A DNA stretch of 64,000 nucleotides, taken from NCBI RefSeq assembly GCF_023151555.2, contig NZ_CP100425.1, positions 2,232,001 through 2,296,000 on the forward strand. The letters run 5' to 3'. Shown here piece after piece: positions 49,799-59,788 of this stretch (within the stretch, counting starts at the first letter, position 1; every line of letters begins with the position of its first letter). The translations under genes were made by a program, and so were the position numbers. The notes beneath the pieces are model-generated. The model was not told the DNA's origin and ran no database searches. It was given only the letters and a program-made list of their open reading frames with translations. The stretch is from Photobacterium sp. CCB-ST2H9 (lineage in GTDB: Bacteria; Pseudomonadota; Gammaproteobacteria; Enterobacterales; Vibrionaceae).

Positions 49799-49832
49799 AT
49801 CCAGTTTCCAGCACGAACAATAAAGCAGATGC

Positions 49833-49862
49833 AAAAAAGCCGACCCTTGGGCCGGCTTTTTT
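49833..49862. terminator. bidirectional terminator between yciK and rluB
   Basis: AAAAAAGCCG...CGGCTTTTTT with an inner CCC/GGG pairing, flanked by A and T tracts on both sides. Confidence 0.85.
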
Positions 49863-49883
49863 CATATTCCTGAACCACTTACC

Positions 49884-50888
49884 TTACTTACGGGTACGTG
49901 GTTTCGCAGGTTTATTTTTCAACGGATTTCGGCGGTTTGCCGCATTGCCGGTTGGCTTACGCTTTTGACCTGCCGGACGCTCAGAAACTTCCGCTGCCTG
50001 ATTACGCGTTGAAGTCCGGCGACTATCACGACGGCGGCCACGTGATTCATCATTCACGCGCTCTTCATGACGACGGACAGCACGACGGATCTTACGAACC
50101 CCTTTCTTACGCTTCTGGCCTTCAACTGTCAGATGAGTCTGGGTCTCTGGCGACAGCTCAACAACATTTCGCAGATAGTTCACTTCCTGGAGCTCCAGCT
50201 CCATCCAGCCGCCGCGCGGCAAATCTTTGGTCAGGAAGATATCACCATAACGAACACGCTTCAGACGGCTGACCGTCACGCCCTGAGAATCCCACAGACG
50301 ACGGACTTCACGATTACGGCCTTCAGTGATCACTACGTAAAAGGTGTGGTTCATTCCCTCACCACCGGCATAAACCACGTCTTCAAAACGGGCCATGCCA
50401 TCTTCCAGCTCAACACCGTTGACCAGGTTTCTCACCATCTGCTCGGTGACTTCCCCGAATACACGCACCATGTATTCACGCTCAACACAACGGCTTGGGT
50501 GCATCAGGCGGTTTGCAAGTTCGCCATCCGTTGTAAAAAGAAGCAGGCCTGATGTATTCGCATCCAAACGACCGACGGAGACCCAGCGGCCTTCCTTAAG
50601 ACGAGGCAGGCGATCAAATACCGTTCTCCGTCCTTCCGGATCGTGTCGGGTACACAGCTCACCTTCAGGTTTGTTATAAGCAAGCACGCGGCACACTTCT
50701 TCAGAAGGCTTAACCAGCTCCACTTTATGGCCGTCAATACAGACCAGCGCATCCAGATTTTCCAGGCGATCACCCAGCTGAGCGACTTTCCCGTCAATGC
50801 TGACACGCCTTTCCTGAATCATTAGCTCCACTTCACGACGTGAGCCATGGCCGGAACGTGCAAGAATCTTCTGTATTTTTTCACTCAT
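49884..50888 (-). CDS. rluB: 23S rRNA pseudouridine synthase RluB
   Basis: A 334-residue pseudouridine synthase making pseudouridine 2605 of 23S rRNA. S4 domain at about 1-60 ([15 protein letters not shown]), catalytic Asp in [14 protein letters not shown] (about 107-120), and a basic, Arg/Lys-rich C-terminal tail of about 80 residues that is probably disordered. The start at 50888 matches the family; 8 upstream codons are ignored. Confidence 0.95.
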   Translation of the reverse strand: MSEKIQKILARSGHGSRREVELMIQERRVSIDGKVAQLGDRLENLDALVCIDGHKVELVKPSEEVCRVLAYNKPEGELCTRHDPEGRRTVFDRLPRLKEGRWVSVGRLDANTSGLLLFTTDGELANRLMHPSRCVEREYMVRVFGEVTEQMVRNLVNGVELEDGMARFEDVVYAGGEGMNHTFYVVITEGRNREVRRLWDSQGVTVSRLKRVRYGDIFLTKDLPRGGWMELELQEVNYLRNVVELSPETQTHLTVEGQKRKKGVRKIRRAVRRHEERVNDESRGRRRDSRRTSTRNQAAEVSERPAGQKRKPTGNAANRRNPLKNKPAKPRTRK

Positions 50889-51143
50889 CAGACAAACCTT
50901 TGTCGCCTTCACAGGCGTCGAAACATTCTAAAAACATCGTCGTACCTCTGATACAGCCCGTCCAGAAAGTACGAGATACCCGCCATTTATCTCTGATGAG
51001 ATAAAGGCGTCAATCCTTAAATAAGACAGCCGGGAATTATGCCAAACTCTTCGGTTTGATACCACTGAAAAAGCAGGGTGAGCAGGATTGTTTCCGCCTG
51101 CGCTTCCCTGCATTTCAAACCCGATCAGCGCCTCAGTGAGGGC

Positions 51144-51764
51144 TTATTCAAACGGGGTAATATCCCCTGCCCCTTGCCGGACGATTTCAATCGTGTCGTT
51201 ACTGAAGTCCACAACTGTGGTGGGCTGCTCACCCAGAACACCGCCATGAATAATCAAATCAACCGCATGAGCCAGATCGTCCCGGATATATTCCGGATCG
51301 GATTCAGCCGTTTCTTTTCCGGGCAGAATCAGACTGGTTGACATCATCGGCTCACCCAAAGCTTCAAGCAAAGCCAGCGCCACTTCATTATCAGGCACAC
51401 GGATGCCAATGGTCTTCCGCTTTGGATTCATCAAACGACGCGGCACTTCCTTGGTTCCTTTGAAGATAAAGGTGTAAGCACCGGGCGTGTTATTCCGCAG
51501 CAGACGATACGCATCATTTTCTACCCGGGCATACAAAGACAGCTCTGACAAATCCCGGCACAGCAGGGTAAAATTATGCTTCTCATCCAGTTTACGAATC
51601 CGGCAGATACGCTCCAGCGCCTGCTTGTTCGACAACTGGCACCCCAGCGCGTATCCCGAGTCAGTCGGATACACAATGACTCCGCCGTTTCGGATAATCG
51701 CCACCGCCTGACTGATCAGTCTGGCCTGAGGATTATCCGGATGAATATAGAAAAATTGACTCAT
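51144..51764 (-). CDS. yciO: YciO, YrdC/Sua5-family protein
   Basis: A 206-residue YrdC-fold protein with the PTDSGYALGC motif (about 33-42) and KRKTIGIRVPD. Relatives make threonylcarbamoyl-AMP for tRNA t6A; YciO itself is a weaker paralogue without the Sua5 domain. The start was set at the second ATG (51764) because AGGAGG is too close to the first, and MSQFFYIHPDNPQ matches E. coli. It lies 49 bp after rnm in the same direction. Confidence 0.93.
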   Translation of the reverse strand: MSQFFYIHPDNPQARLISQAVAIIRNGGVIVYPTDSGYALGCQLSNKQALERICRIRKLDEKHNFTLLCRDLSELSLYARVENDAYRLLRNNTPGAYTFIFKGTKEVPRRLMNPKRKTIGIRVPDNEVALALLEALGEPMMSTSLILPGKETAESDPEYIRDDLAHAVDLIIHGGVLGEQPTTVVDFSNDTIEIVRQGAGDITPFE

Positions 51765-51813
51765 CATTCCTCCTGGCCTGTACCCGCTTCAGGGCACAGG
51801 CGTACATCATAAC

Positions 51814-52650
51814 TTACTCCAAACCCCAGTCCTGCCAGACGGGTACCGAGACTTTTGGTAACCAAAGATTCCGGCCCAGCTCTGTCCAGGGGGACGGATA
51901 GTGAAAATCAGACCCTTGAGACGACAACAGACCAAACTGCTGAGCATAGTCGGCCAGATTGCGCCGTTCCTGCTGTGCCTGCTGAGGTTGCGCGACTTCC
52001 ATCGCATCCCCCCCCGCTCCGACAAAGACGGTCAGCAGACGTTTCAGCCATTTGGCTGTCATGTTATACCGTCCCGGATGCGCCAGGACTGCCTGTCCGC
52101 CCGCTTCATGAATAACACTGACAGCTTCAGCAATACTGCACCAGTTCGGTGGCACATAACCCGGATTGCCCCGCGTCAGATATTTTTTGAATACCGCCTG
52201 CATGGTTTTGGCGTGCCCGTTTTCGACCAGCCATTTGGCAAAGTGAGCACGGGTTAATGTTGCTTCACCCGCTATCGCCTTTGCTCCGGCATACGCACCA
52301 AAAATTTTGTTTTTTTCCAGCCGCTCTCCCATCAGTACGGCACGGGCTTCACGTCGTTCAGCCTGAGCTGTAATCAAACGGGTGAGCGCCGGGCTTTCCG
52401 GATCGATGTTTAAACCGACAATGTGAATATCAAAATTATTCCAGACTGTCGATATTTCAATACCTTTGACCAGTTTTAAGGCCAGATTTTGTCCAACGAT
52501 TGCCTGCTGGGCAGCATCCAGCCCGGCGACCGTATCGTGATCCGTAATCGCAAGTACATCGACCCGGAATTCAGCGGCCCGCTGAACGAGTTCTGCCGGA
52601 GCTAACCGGCCATCAGAGGCCGTGGTATGACTGTGAAGATCAAACAACAT
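51814..52650 (-). CDS. rnm: RNase AM (YciV), PHP-domain 5'-3' exonuclease
   Basis: A 278-residue PHP-family phosphoesterase with metal ligands in [11 protein letters not shown] (about 4-14), ITDHDT (about 35-40), an EIS segment, AHPGRY and GSDFHYP (about 250-256). The E. coli homologue trims the 5' ends of 5S and other rRNAs and degrades oligonucleotides. It is divergent from trp, with only 12 bp between its ATG and the trp -35, so its own promoter must overlap the trp control region. Confidence 0.92.
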   Translation of the reverse strand: MLFDLHSHTTASDGRLAPAELVQRAAEFRVDVLAITDHDTVAGLDAAQQAIVGQNLALKLVKGIEISTVWNNFDIHIVGLNIDPESPALTRLITAQAERREARAVLMGERLEKNKIFGAYAGAKAIAGEATLTRAHFAKWLVENGHAKTMQAVFKKYLTRGNPGYVPPNWCSIAEAVSVIHEAGGQAVLAHPGRYNMTAKWLKRLLTVFVGAGGDAMEVAQPQQAQQERRNLADYAQQFGLLSSQGSDFHYPSPWTELGRNLWLPKVSVPVWQDWGLE

Positions 52651-52662
52651 AAAAAGAAAGTC

Positions 52663-52691
52663 TTGACATAATATTCTTGAACTAGTTTACT
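52663..52691 (+). promoter_or_regulatory. trp operon promoter
   Basis: TTGACA (52663-52668), 17-bp spacer, TTTACT (52686-52691). The -10 lies inside the TrpR operator. Confidence 0.8.
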
Positions 52692-52696
52692 AGTAC
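52679..52696 (+). promoter_or_regulatory. TrpR operator
   Basis: GAACTAGTTTACTAGTAC differs from the E. coli trp operator core at one central position and keeps both CTAG half-sites. It overlaps the -10 region, so TrpR-tryptophan would block initiation. Confidence 0.9.
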
Positions 52697-52732
52697 GTAA
52701 TTACCCAACAACGTATGACTCAGGTTCTGTTT

Positions 52733-52795
52733 ATGTTACAGCAAAAACAACATCATCTTCGCGCTTTCTTCACCTGGTGGTGGCACAACCTATAA
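52733..52795 (+). CDS. trpL: trp leader peptide TrpL
   Basis: A 20-codon ORF, MLQQKQHHLRAFFTWWWHNL, with three consecutive Trp codons near the end, the hallmark of trp attenuation. An in-frame ATG at 52715 would give 26 residues; the shorter form was preferred because AGG lies 8 nt upstream. The third Trp codon and the His codon (TGGCAC, 52781-52786) can pair with GTGCCA at 52814-52819. Confidence 0.85.
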   Translation: MLQQKQHHLRAFFTWWWHNL

Positions 52796-52859
52796 CGGGT
52801 CGTGAGTTTTGCTGTGCCAGCCGCACAGAGCCATGAACCCGCCGACTGCGGGTTTTTTT
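52781..52859 (+). terminator. trp attenuator
   Basis: Three competing structures can be read. Strand 1 TGGCAC pairs with strand 2 GTGCCA. Strand 2 CTGTGC (52812) pairs with strand 3 GCACAG (52823). The terminator proper is AACCCGC/GCGGGTT (52836-52842 with 52848-52854) followed by T5-7. Stalling at the Trp codons would free strand 2 to form the 2:3 antiterminator. Confidence 0.85.
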
Positions 52860-52914
52860 GTACCTGACCATTGAAAACAAACAATTTCCACATTTGGCTA
52901 GCAAGGACAACAGC

Positions 52915-53928
52915 ATGATTATCGTACTGAAACCAAACGCAACTGAAGCTCAGGCAAAAGATATTCTGACCCGTATCGAACAAGCTGGTCTGAAACCCCT
53001 GTATATGCCTGGTGTAGAACGTATTGTTCTGGGCGCACTGGGTGATGAGCGTGTACTGCAAAAACTCAACTTAGATGCCAACCCTTGTGTGGAAAATATC
53101 AAACCGATTCTGACCAAATACAAAATGGTCAGCCGTGAAGTCCAGGCCCATGACACCGTTGTCCGGTTTGGGAATGCGGCTGTTGGCGGCAACAAATTCG
53201 CGGTCATCGCCGGACCTTGCTCGGTGGAATCAGAACAACAGCTGCTGTCCGTTGCCGAAGTGGTCAAACAACACGGTGCGGTTGCGCTCCGTGGCGGTGC
53301 TTACAAGCCTCGCACCAGCCCGTATGACTTCCAGGGCATGGGGATCGAAGGTCTGAAACTGCTGAAACAGGCCAGTGAGATGCTGAACATGCCGACTGTT
53401 TCCGAAGTCATGGAAGTGGGTCAGATGGAAGCAATGTGTGAATACATCGACTGCCTGCAAATCGGCGCTCGCAACATGCAAAACTATGCTTTGCTTAAAG
53501 CAGTGGGTGAGAGCAAAAAGCCCGTGCTGCTCAAGCGTGGCCTGTCTGCCACCATTGAAGAGCTGCTGCTGGCGGCGGAATACATCTATGATGCCGGCAA
53601 CCCAAACATCATCCTGTGCGAGCGTGGTATCCGCACATTCGAAACGGCTACCCGTAACACGCTTGATCTGAACGCTGTTGCCTTCCTGAAACAGAAAACC
53701 CACCTGCCGGTTGTGGTCGACCCAAGCCATGGAACCGGTGTCCGTGAGCTGGTGATTCCGCTATCCCGTGCCGCTGCGGCTGTCGGTGCGGACGGCATTA
53801 TCGTTGAATCTCACCTCAAGCCGAGCGAAGCCCTGTCTGACGGCCATCAGGCACTGACCGGACCGATGTTCCAGCAACTGATGCAGGAACTGAAACCCTT
53901 TGTTGAAGCTGCAGGTAAAACATTATGA
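52915..53928 (+). CDS. 3-deoxy-7-phosphoheptulonate (DAHP) synthase, type I-beta, in the trp operon
   Basis: A 337-residue enzyme condensing PEP and erythrose-4-phosphate, the first shikimate step. An N-terminal ferredoxin-like domain (about 1-70) precedes the barrel, as in Thermotoga and Bacillus-type enzymes rather than AroF/G/H of E. coli. Metal and substrate residues are visible in AGPCSVES (99-106, metal Cys102), KPRTSP (131-136), GARNMQN, LKRG and VDPSHGTG. The start at 52915 has AAGGA upstream. It lies behind the trp attenuator and overlaps trpE by 4 bp, so it is translated with trpE and regulated by tryptophan supply. Confidence 0.93.
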   Translation: MIIVLKPNATEAQAKDILTRIEQAGLKPLYMPGVERIVLGALGDERVLQKLNLDANPCVENIKPILTKYKMVSREVQAHDTVVRFGNAAVGGNKFAVIAGPCSVESEQQLLSVAEVVKQHGAVALRGGAYKPRTSPYDFQGMGIEGLKLLKQASEMLNMPTVSEVMEVGQMEAMCEYIDCLQIGARNMQNYALLKAVGESKKPVLLKRGLSATIEELLLAAEYIYDAGNPNIILCERGIRTFETATRNTLDLNAVAFLKQKTHLPVVVDPSHGTGVRELVIPLSRAAAAVGADGIIVESHLKPSEALSDGHQALTGPMFQQLMQELKPFVEAAGKTL

Positions 53929-55493
53929 AAACAACGCCTTTAGCTGTCGGTGAACTGGACGTCCTGAGTCTGGACGTCCCTTACGTCTCGGAGCCCACCG
54001 AACTGTATTACGCCATCTGTGGCAATCGTCCGCATAATTTGCTGCTGGAGTCCGCAGAAATTGATTCCAAGGAAGATTTAAAAAGCCTGATGCTGATCGA
54101 CGCGGCAGTCCGCATCGTCTGCCGTGGCCGCGAAGTCCGCCTGGAAGCACTGACAGATAATGGCCTGAACGTGCTTCAGGCGGTTGAAGCACAACTCCCT
54201 GCCAATGTGTCGCTGACCTCAGACAGCAACGCACTGATCCTGACTTTTGAAGAAAGCGGCAGAGCTATGGATGAAGACAGCCGCCTGCGTCAGTCTTCAC
54301 CGTTTGATGCACTGCGTCTGATCCAGCAGATTTTCCATCGTCCGGGACAAGCACGTGAGGCCTTATTCCTTGGCGGACTGTTTGCCTACGACCTGGTCGC
54401 CAGCTTCGAACCCCTGCCGGGTGTTGAACAAGGAAACCGCTGTCCGGACTATCTGTTCTATGTCGCGGAAACCCTGCTGGTTATTGACCACCAGCGCCGC
54501 AAAGGCACGCTTCAGGCCACCTTATTTGGCGGTGACTACTGCACCACCAGCTATTACGAGCTGAGCCGTCGTCTGCAACATATCAAAGAAGTCTGCCTGG
54601 AACCTGTGGCGCTGCCTGCTGCTCAGCTGCTGGACCGCTGTGAACCGGAAGTCAGCATCAGCGATGAAGATTTCTGCACGACAGTCGAGCAGTTGAAAGA
54701 GTTTGTCGTCAGTGGCGATGTCTTTCAGGTTGTTCCTTCGCGTCAGTTCAAAATGCCGTGCCCTTCTCCGCTCAATGCCTATAAGGCTCTGAAAATCGGG
54801 AACCCAAGTCCGTACATGTTCTATCTGCAGGATGCTGATTTCACCCTGTTCGGTGCCTCCCCGGAAAGTGCGCTGAAGTACTGTACGGACAGCAATCAGG
54901 TTGAAATCTACCCAATTGCCGGCACCCGCCCGCGCGGCAAAAAAGCCGACGGCAGCATCGATCTGGATTTAGACGGCCGGATTGAGCTTGAGCTGCGCTG
55001 TGACAAAAAAGAAAACGCCGAGCACATGATGCTGGTCGATCTGGCCCGCAATGACGTCGCCCGTATCAGCCAGCCCGGCACCCGCTACGTTGCAGACCTG
55101 CTGAAAGTCGACCGTTACAGTCACGTGATGCATCTGGTCTCCCGGGTCGTCGGACAATTACGCGGTGATCTGGATGCCCTGCACGCTTATCAGGCGTGTA
55201 TGAATATGGGCACACTGACCGGCGCACCGAAAATCCGTGCCATGCAGCTGATCCGTGATGTTGAACAACAGCGCCGGGGCAGCTACGGCGGTGCCGTCGG
55301 CTACCTGACCGGTCAGGGCGACATGGACACCTGCATTGTGATCCGTTCTGCCTACGTTGAAGACGGTTTTGCAACGGTTCAGGCCGGTGCCGGAGTGGTT
55401 TACGACTCGGTGCCTCAGGCCGAGGCCGATGAAACCCGCAGCAAAGCCCAGGCCGTCATTACGGCAATCCGCCAAGCCCACAGTGTGTCATAA
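53925..55493 (+). CDS. trpE: Anthranilate synthase component I
   Basis: A 522-residue chorismate-using enzyme. The tryptophan feedback motif LLES (about 40-43) is present, as are PIAGTRPRG (about 328-336) and GAPKIRAMQLI (about 432-442) of the catalytic domain. It works with TrpG. Its ATG overlaps the DAHP synthase stop by 4 bp and its stop lies 10 bp before the trpG start. Confidence 0.98.
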   Translation: MKTTPLAVGELDVLSLDVPYVSEPTELYYAICGNRPHNLLLESAEIDSKEDLKSLMLIDAAVRIVCRGREVRLEALTDNGLNVLQAVEAQLPANVSLTSDSNALILTFEESGRAMDEDSRLRQSSPFDALRLIQQIFHRPGQAREALFLGGLFAYDLVASFEPLPGVEQGNRCPDYLFYVAETLLVIDHQRRKGTLQATLFGGDYCTTSYYELSRRLQHIKEVCLEPVALPAAQLLDRCEPEVSISDEDFCTTVEQLKEFVVSGDVFQVVPSRQFKMPCPSPLNAYKALKIGNPSPYMFYLQDADFTLFGASPESALKYCTDSNQVEIYPIAGTRPRGKKADGSIDLDLDGRIELELRCDKKENAEHMMLVDLARNDVARISQPGTRYVADLLKVDRYSHVMHLVSRVVGQLRGDLDALHAYQACMNMGTLTGAPKIRAMQLIRDVEQQRRGSYGGAVGYLTGQGDMDTCIVIRSAYVEDGFATVQAGAGVVYDSVPQAEADETRSKAQAVITAIRQAHSVS

Positions 55494-55503
55494 GGAGCCG
55501 AAC

Positions 55504-56118
55504 ATGACTCAACCTCAAGTAGATATCGTCCTGCTGGATAACTTCGACTCCTTTACTTACAACCTGGTCGATCAGTTCCGAGCCATGGGTTACCCGGTCA
55601 CAATTTTCCGCAACAGCCTGAGCGCAGCGCAGGTCGAACAAGCGCTGAGCGAAAAGCGCAATCCGGTGCTGGTCCTTTCTCCGGGCCCGGGTGCGCCGTC
55701 AGAAGCGGGGTGTATGCCTGAGCTGATCAAGCGGGTCGCAGGCAACGTGCCAATGATAGGCATTTGTCTGGGACATCAGGCGATCGTCGAAGCTTACGGC
55801 GGTAAAGTCGAAGGTGCCGGTGACATCGTTCATGGTAAAGCCGCACAGATGTATCACGGCCAGCATGCGGTGTTCGGGCAGTTACCCAGCCCGCTGACCA
55901 TTGCCCGTTATCACTCTCTGGTCGCAACTCAGGTCCCGGAAACGCTGAACGTTATCGCTGAGGTAGATGGCCTGGTAATGGCTGTCACCCATGAACAGGA
56001 CAAAGTATGCGGATTTCAGTTTCACCCTGAGTCCATCCTGACTGCACAAGGCGCCCAGCTGCTGGCAAACACCCTTCACTGGGTCACGACCCCATCCGCC
56101 ACTGTACCGAATTTTTAA
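55504..56118 (+). CDS. trpG: Anthranilate synthase component II (glutamine amidotransferase)
   Basis: A 204-residue class I amidotransferase with catalytic Cys88 in MIGICLGHQ and the His-Glu pair in FQFHPES (about 171-177). It is a stand-alone gene, not fused to trpD as in E. coli. The start at 55504 has GGAG upstream; the longer frame runs back into trpE. Confidence 0.97.
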   Translation: MTQPQVDIVLLDNFDSFTYNLVDQFRAMGYPVTIFRNSLSAAQVEQALSEKRNPVLVLSPGPGAPSEAGCMPELIKRVAGNVPMIGICLGHQAIVEAYGGKVEGAGDIVHGKAAQMYHGQHAVFGQLPSPLTIARYHSLVATQVPETLNVIAEVDGLVMAVTHEQDKVCGFQFHPESILTAQGAQLLANTLHWVTTPSATVPNF

Positions 56119-56136
56119 GCTATGGGAGACGCTCAG

Positions 56137-57147
56137 ATGAACAGCACTATTTACCCAATCACCGAAAAACTGTACGACCAGCAAACACTGACCAAAGATG
56201 AAAGTCAGACCTTATTCGATGCCATCATCAAAGGTGACGTTGAACCTGCGATGCTGGCTGCTATTCTGACGGCTCTGAAAATCAAAGGGGAAACCCCGGA
56301 TGAGATTGCTGGTGCCGCGACCGCGATGCTGGCTAATGCCGCGCACTTCCCGCGCCCGGATTACGACTTTGCCGATATCGTCGGCACCGGCGGAGATGGT
56401 GCAAACACAATCAACATTTCGACCACATCGGCCTTTGTTGCCGCCGCGTGCGGTGTCAAAATCGCGAAACACGGCAATCGTGGCGTCTCGAGCAAATCCG
56501 GTTCTTCTGATCTGCTGGATAAATTTGGTATCAACCTGGCAATGAGCGCCCATGAAGCCCGCGCGGCTCTGGACGAACAAGGCGTCTGTTTCCTGTTCGC
56601 GCCTCAATACCATAGCGGTGTCCGCCATGCGATGCCTGCCCGCCAGGCGATGAAAACCCGGACCATTTTCAACCTGCTGGGCCCGCTGATTAATCCGGCC
56701 CGCCCGACCATTGAACTCATGGGCGTTTATGATGCAGCACTGGTCCGCCCGATTGCCGAAACCATGATTGCCCTGGGTATGAAACGTGCAGCGGTCGTCC
56801 ATGGCAGCGGATTGGACGAAGTCGCCATTCACGGCCCGACGCTGGTGGCAGAAATCATCAACGGTGATATTCGCGAATATACGGTCACGCCGGAAGATTT
56901 TGGCTTGCAAACCCATCCGTTAGATGCGATTAAAGGGGGAGACCCTGAAGAAAACCGTGCCATTATCAAAAACATCCTGACAGGAAAAGGGACAGTTGCA
57001 CAGCAAGACGCTGTTGCCGTCAATGTTGCACTGCTGCTTCGCTTGTTTGGTCAGGAAGATCTCAAAGTGAATGCCCAGCAGGCAATTGAAGTCATGCAAT
57101 CCGGCAAAGCCTACCAGTTGGTAGAGCAACTGGCCGCACGAGGTTAA
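56137..57147 (+). CDS. trpD: Anthranilate phosphoribosyltransferase
   Basis: A 336-residue enzyme transferring phosphoribose to anthranilate. The PRPP motif GTGGDG lies at about 79-84 (DIVGTGGDGANTINIST), followed by KHGNRGVSSKSGSSDLL. The start was set at 56137 with GGGAG 8 nt upstream rather than the ATG at 56122. It ends 2 bp before trpCF. Confidence 0.97.
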   Translation: MNSTIYPITEKLYDQQTLTKDESQTLFDAIIKGDVEPAMLAAILTALKIKGETPDEIAGAATAMLANAAHFPRPDYDFADIVGTGGDGANTINISTTSAFVAAACGVKIAKHGNRGVSSKSGSSDLLDKFGINLAMSAHEARAALDEQGVCFLFAPQYHSGVRHAMPARQAMKTRTIFNLLGPLINPARPTIELMGVYDAALVRPIAETMIALGMKRAAVVHGSGLDEVAIHGPTLVAEIINGDIREYTVTPEDFGLQTHPLDAIKGGDPEENRAIIKNILTGKGTVAQQDAVAVNVALLLRLFGQEDLKVNAQQAIEVMQSGKAYQLVEQLAARG

Positions 57148-57149
57148 GA

Positions 57150-58520
57150 ATGGAAACTGTACTCGCCAAAATCGTCGCCGATAAAAAAATCTGGGTGGAA
57201 GCACGCAAGGCGACACAGCCACTGGAAGATTTTATTGCAGATGTGACCCCGAGTGACCGGGATTTTTATCAGGCACTGACCGGAGAAGGCGCAGCATTCA
57301 TTCTGGAATGTAAGAAAGCCTCCCCTTCAAAAGGGCTGATCCGGAAAGATTTCGATCTGGACCATATCGCCCGGGTGTACAGCCGCTATGCCAGCGCAAT
57401 TTCCGTCCTGACTGACGAGAAATATTTTCAGGGGAATTTTGATTTCCTGCCGCAGGTCCGCCAGCACGTGACACAACCTGTACTCTGCAAAGACTTCATG
57501 ATTGACCCTTATCAGGTGTATCTGGCCCGCTTTTATCAGGCTGACGCCATCCTGCTGATGCTGTCGGTCCTGAACGATGATGAATACCGAGAACTGGCCA
57601 CCCTGGCTGAGCAGCTGAATCTGGGCATTCTGACCGAAGTCAGTAATGAAGAAGAACTGGAACGCGCCATTGCACTGAACGCCAAGGTCGTCGGCATCAA
57701 TAACCGCAATTTGCGTGATCTCAGCATTGACCTGAACCGGACCAAACAACTGGCGCCACGACTGCCTGAAGATACGCTGGTGATTTCAGAATCCGGAATT
57801 TATACCAACCAGCAGATACGCGACTTATCACAATTCGCCAATGGATTCCTGATTGGCAGCTCACTGATGAGTAAAGCGAATCTGGAACTGGCCGTACGCA
57901 GTGTCCTGCTTGGAGAACACAAAGTCTGTGGCCTGACCCATCCGGACGATGCCTGTGCGGCATACCAGAGCGGTGCCGTGTACGGTGGCCTGATTTTCGT
58001 AGAGGACTCACCTCGCGCCGTTGACCAAGAGTTGGCAAGACTGGTGATGAGCGGCGCGCCACTCAAGTACGTCGGGGTATTCCGCAATGCCGATGTCGAT
58101 GCCGTCGCCAAACATGCCCATGCTTTAAAGCTGGCCGCAGTTCAGCTACATGGCAACGAGTCACCTGAATACATCGAGACACTCAAGCCTCAGTTGCCTG
58201 AAGATTGTGAAATCTGGAAAGCCCACGGAGTCAGCGATGCACTGCCTGACTTATCTGCCTGGCCTGCTGACCGGCATTTACTGGATACTCAGGTTGGTCA
58301 GCAAAGCGGTGGCACGGGTCAGCAATTTGACTGGTCGCTGTTAGATCAGTGCGACGCAAAAGAACGCATTATGCTTGCCGGCGGACTCGGACCGGATAAC
58401 GCCAGAGAAGCCGTCAGCAAAGGCTGCCGCGGCCTTGATTTTAACTCTGGCGTGGAAAGCAAACCCGGCAAAAAAGACAGACAAAAATTACTCTCGGTGT
58501 TCAAAGCACTGAAGCCTTAA
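57150..58520 (+). CDS. trpCF: Bifunctional indole-3-glycerol phosphate synthase / phosphoribosylanthranilate isomerase
   Basis: A 456-residue fusion. The N-terminal IGPS barrel (about 1-255) has LECKKASPSKGLI (about 52-64) and ISESGIY; the C-terminal PRAI barrel (about 258-456) opens KVCGLTHPDDA and has FVEDSPRAV and the phosphate loop LAGGLGPDNA. Same order and fusion as enterobacterial trpC. Confidence 0.98.
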   Translation: METVLAKIVADKKIWVEARKATQPLEDFIADVTPSDRDFYQALTGEGAAFILECKKASPSKGLIRKDFDLDHIARVYSRYASAISVLTDEKYFQGNFDFLPQVRQHVTQPVLCKDFMIDPYQVYLARFYQADAILLMLSVLNDDEYRELATLAEQLNLGILTEVSNEEELERAIALNAKVVGINNRNLRDLSIDLNRTKQLAPRLPEDTLVISESGIYTNQQIRDLSQFANGFLIGSSLMSKANLELAVRSVLLGEHKVCGLTHPDDACAAYQSGAVYGGLIFVEDSPRAVDQELARLVMSGAPLKYVGVFRNADVDAVAKHAHALKLAAVQLHGNESPEYIETLKPQLPEDCEIWKAHGVSDALPDLSAWPADRHLLDTQVGQQSGGTGQQFDWSLLDQCDAKERIMLAGGLGPDNAREAVSKGCRGLDFNSGVESKPGKKDRQKLLSVFKALKP

Positions 58521-58523
58521 AGA

Positions 58524-58557
58524 CTGAATCGGCTGTCACCGACAGCGATCAATTCAG
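58524..58557 (+). other. hairpin between trpCF and trpB
   Basis: Nested stem: outer CTGAAT/ATTCAG, inner GCTGTC-ACC-GACAGC, in the 77-nt gap before trpB, the longest gap in the operon. No T tract follows; an mRNA processing or stability element is more likely than a terminator. Confidence 0.5.
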
Positions 58558-58597
58558 ACACCGAGAACGATCAGGACAGGAATAGGACAGCACACAC

Positions 58598-59788
58598 ATG
58601 AGCAAACTCGACCCGTATTTTGGTGAATTTGGCGGCCAGTTCGTGCCGCAGATTCTGGTCCCTGCACTGGACCAATTAGAAGAAGCCTTTATTGATGCAC
58701 AGAAAGACCCTGCCTTTGAGCAGGAGTTTCTTGCCCTGCTCAAAGAGTATGCCGGTCGTCCGACCGCACTGACGCTGTGCCAGAATCTGACCAAAGGCAC
58801 CAAAACCAAGCTTTATCTGAAACGTGAAGATCTGCTGCACGGCGGCGCACATAAGACCAATCAGGTACTGGGACAAGCCCTGCTGGCCAAACGCATGGGC
58901 AAAAAAGAAATCATCGCTGAAACCGGGGCCGGCCAGCACGGTGTTGCAACAGCGCTGGCCTGCGCCCTGCTGGGCCTGAAATGCCGTGTTTACATGGGTG
59001 CCAAAGACGTTGAGCGCCAAAGCCCGAATGTCTTTCGCATGAAACTGATGGGCGCTGAAGTCATTCCGGTTCATTCCGGCTCTGCGACTCTCAAAGATGC
59101 CTGTAATGAGGCCATGCGTGACTGGTCTGCCACTTATGATAAAGCACATTATTTGCTGGGCACAGCCGCCGGCCCGCACCCGTTCCCGACCATTGTGCGT
59201 GAATTCCAGCGCATTATCGGGGAAGAAACCAAAGCACAGATCCTGGAAAAAGAAGGCCGCCTGCCAGATGCCGTGATCGCCTGTGTGGGCGGAGGATCCA
59301 ATGCCATTGGGATGTTTGCCGACTTCATTGAGGAAACCAGTGTCAAACTGATTGGTGTGGAACCTGCGGGGAAAGGCCTGGACACCCACATGCATGGTGC
59401 GCCGCTAAAACACGGCAAACTGGGCATTTTCTTCGGCATGAAAGCACCGCTGATGCAGGATGAACATGGTCAGGTGGAAGAGTCATACTCAATCTCTGCC
59501 GGTCTCGACTTTCCGTCCGTCGGCCCGCAGCATGCCTATCTGAATGCGACCGGTCGCGCGGAATACGGCTCTGTCACTGATGACGAAGCCCTGGATGCCT
59601 TCCAGGCGCTGGCACGCAACGAAGGGATTATTCCGGCACTGGAATCGGCCCATGCACTGGCCTATGCCCTCCAGCTAATCAAAGAAGCTCCTGAAAAAGA
59701 ACAACTGCTGGTGGTGAACCTCTCCGGCCGGGGCGACAAAGACATCTTCACCGTACATAAAATTCTGGACGAAAAGGGAGCGCTGTAA
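58598..59788 (+). CDS. trpB: Tryptophan synthase beta chain
   Basis: A 396-residue PLP enzyme joining indole and serine. PLP-binding Lys86 lies in HGGAHKTNQ, with ETGAGQHG downstream and the phosphate-binding GGGSNAIG loop (about 231-238). It overlaps trpA by 1 bp. Confidence 0.98.
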   Translation: MSKLDPYFGEFGGQFVPQILVPALDQLEEAFIDAQKDPAFEQEFLALLKEYAGRPTALTLCQNLTKGTKTKLYLKREDLLHGGAHKTNQVLGQALLAKRMGKKEIIAETGAGQHGVATALACALLGLKCRVYMGAKDVERQSPNVFRMKLMGAEVIPVHSGSATLKDACNEAMRDWSATYDKAHYLLGTAAGPHPFPTIVREFQRIIGEETKAQILEKEGRLPDAVIACVGGGSNAIGMFADFIEETSVKLIGVEPAGKGLDTHMHGAPLKHGKLGIFFGMKAPLMQDEHGQVEESYSISAGLDFPSVGPQHAYLNATGRAEYGSVTDDEALDAFQALARNEGIIPALESAHALAYALQLIKEAPEKEQLLVVNLSGRGDKDIFTVHKILDEKGAL

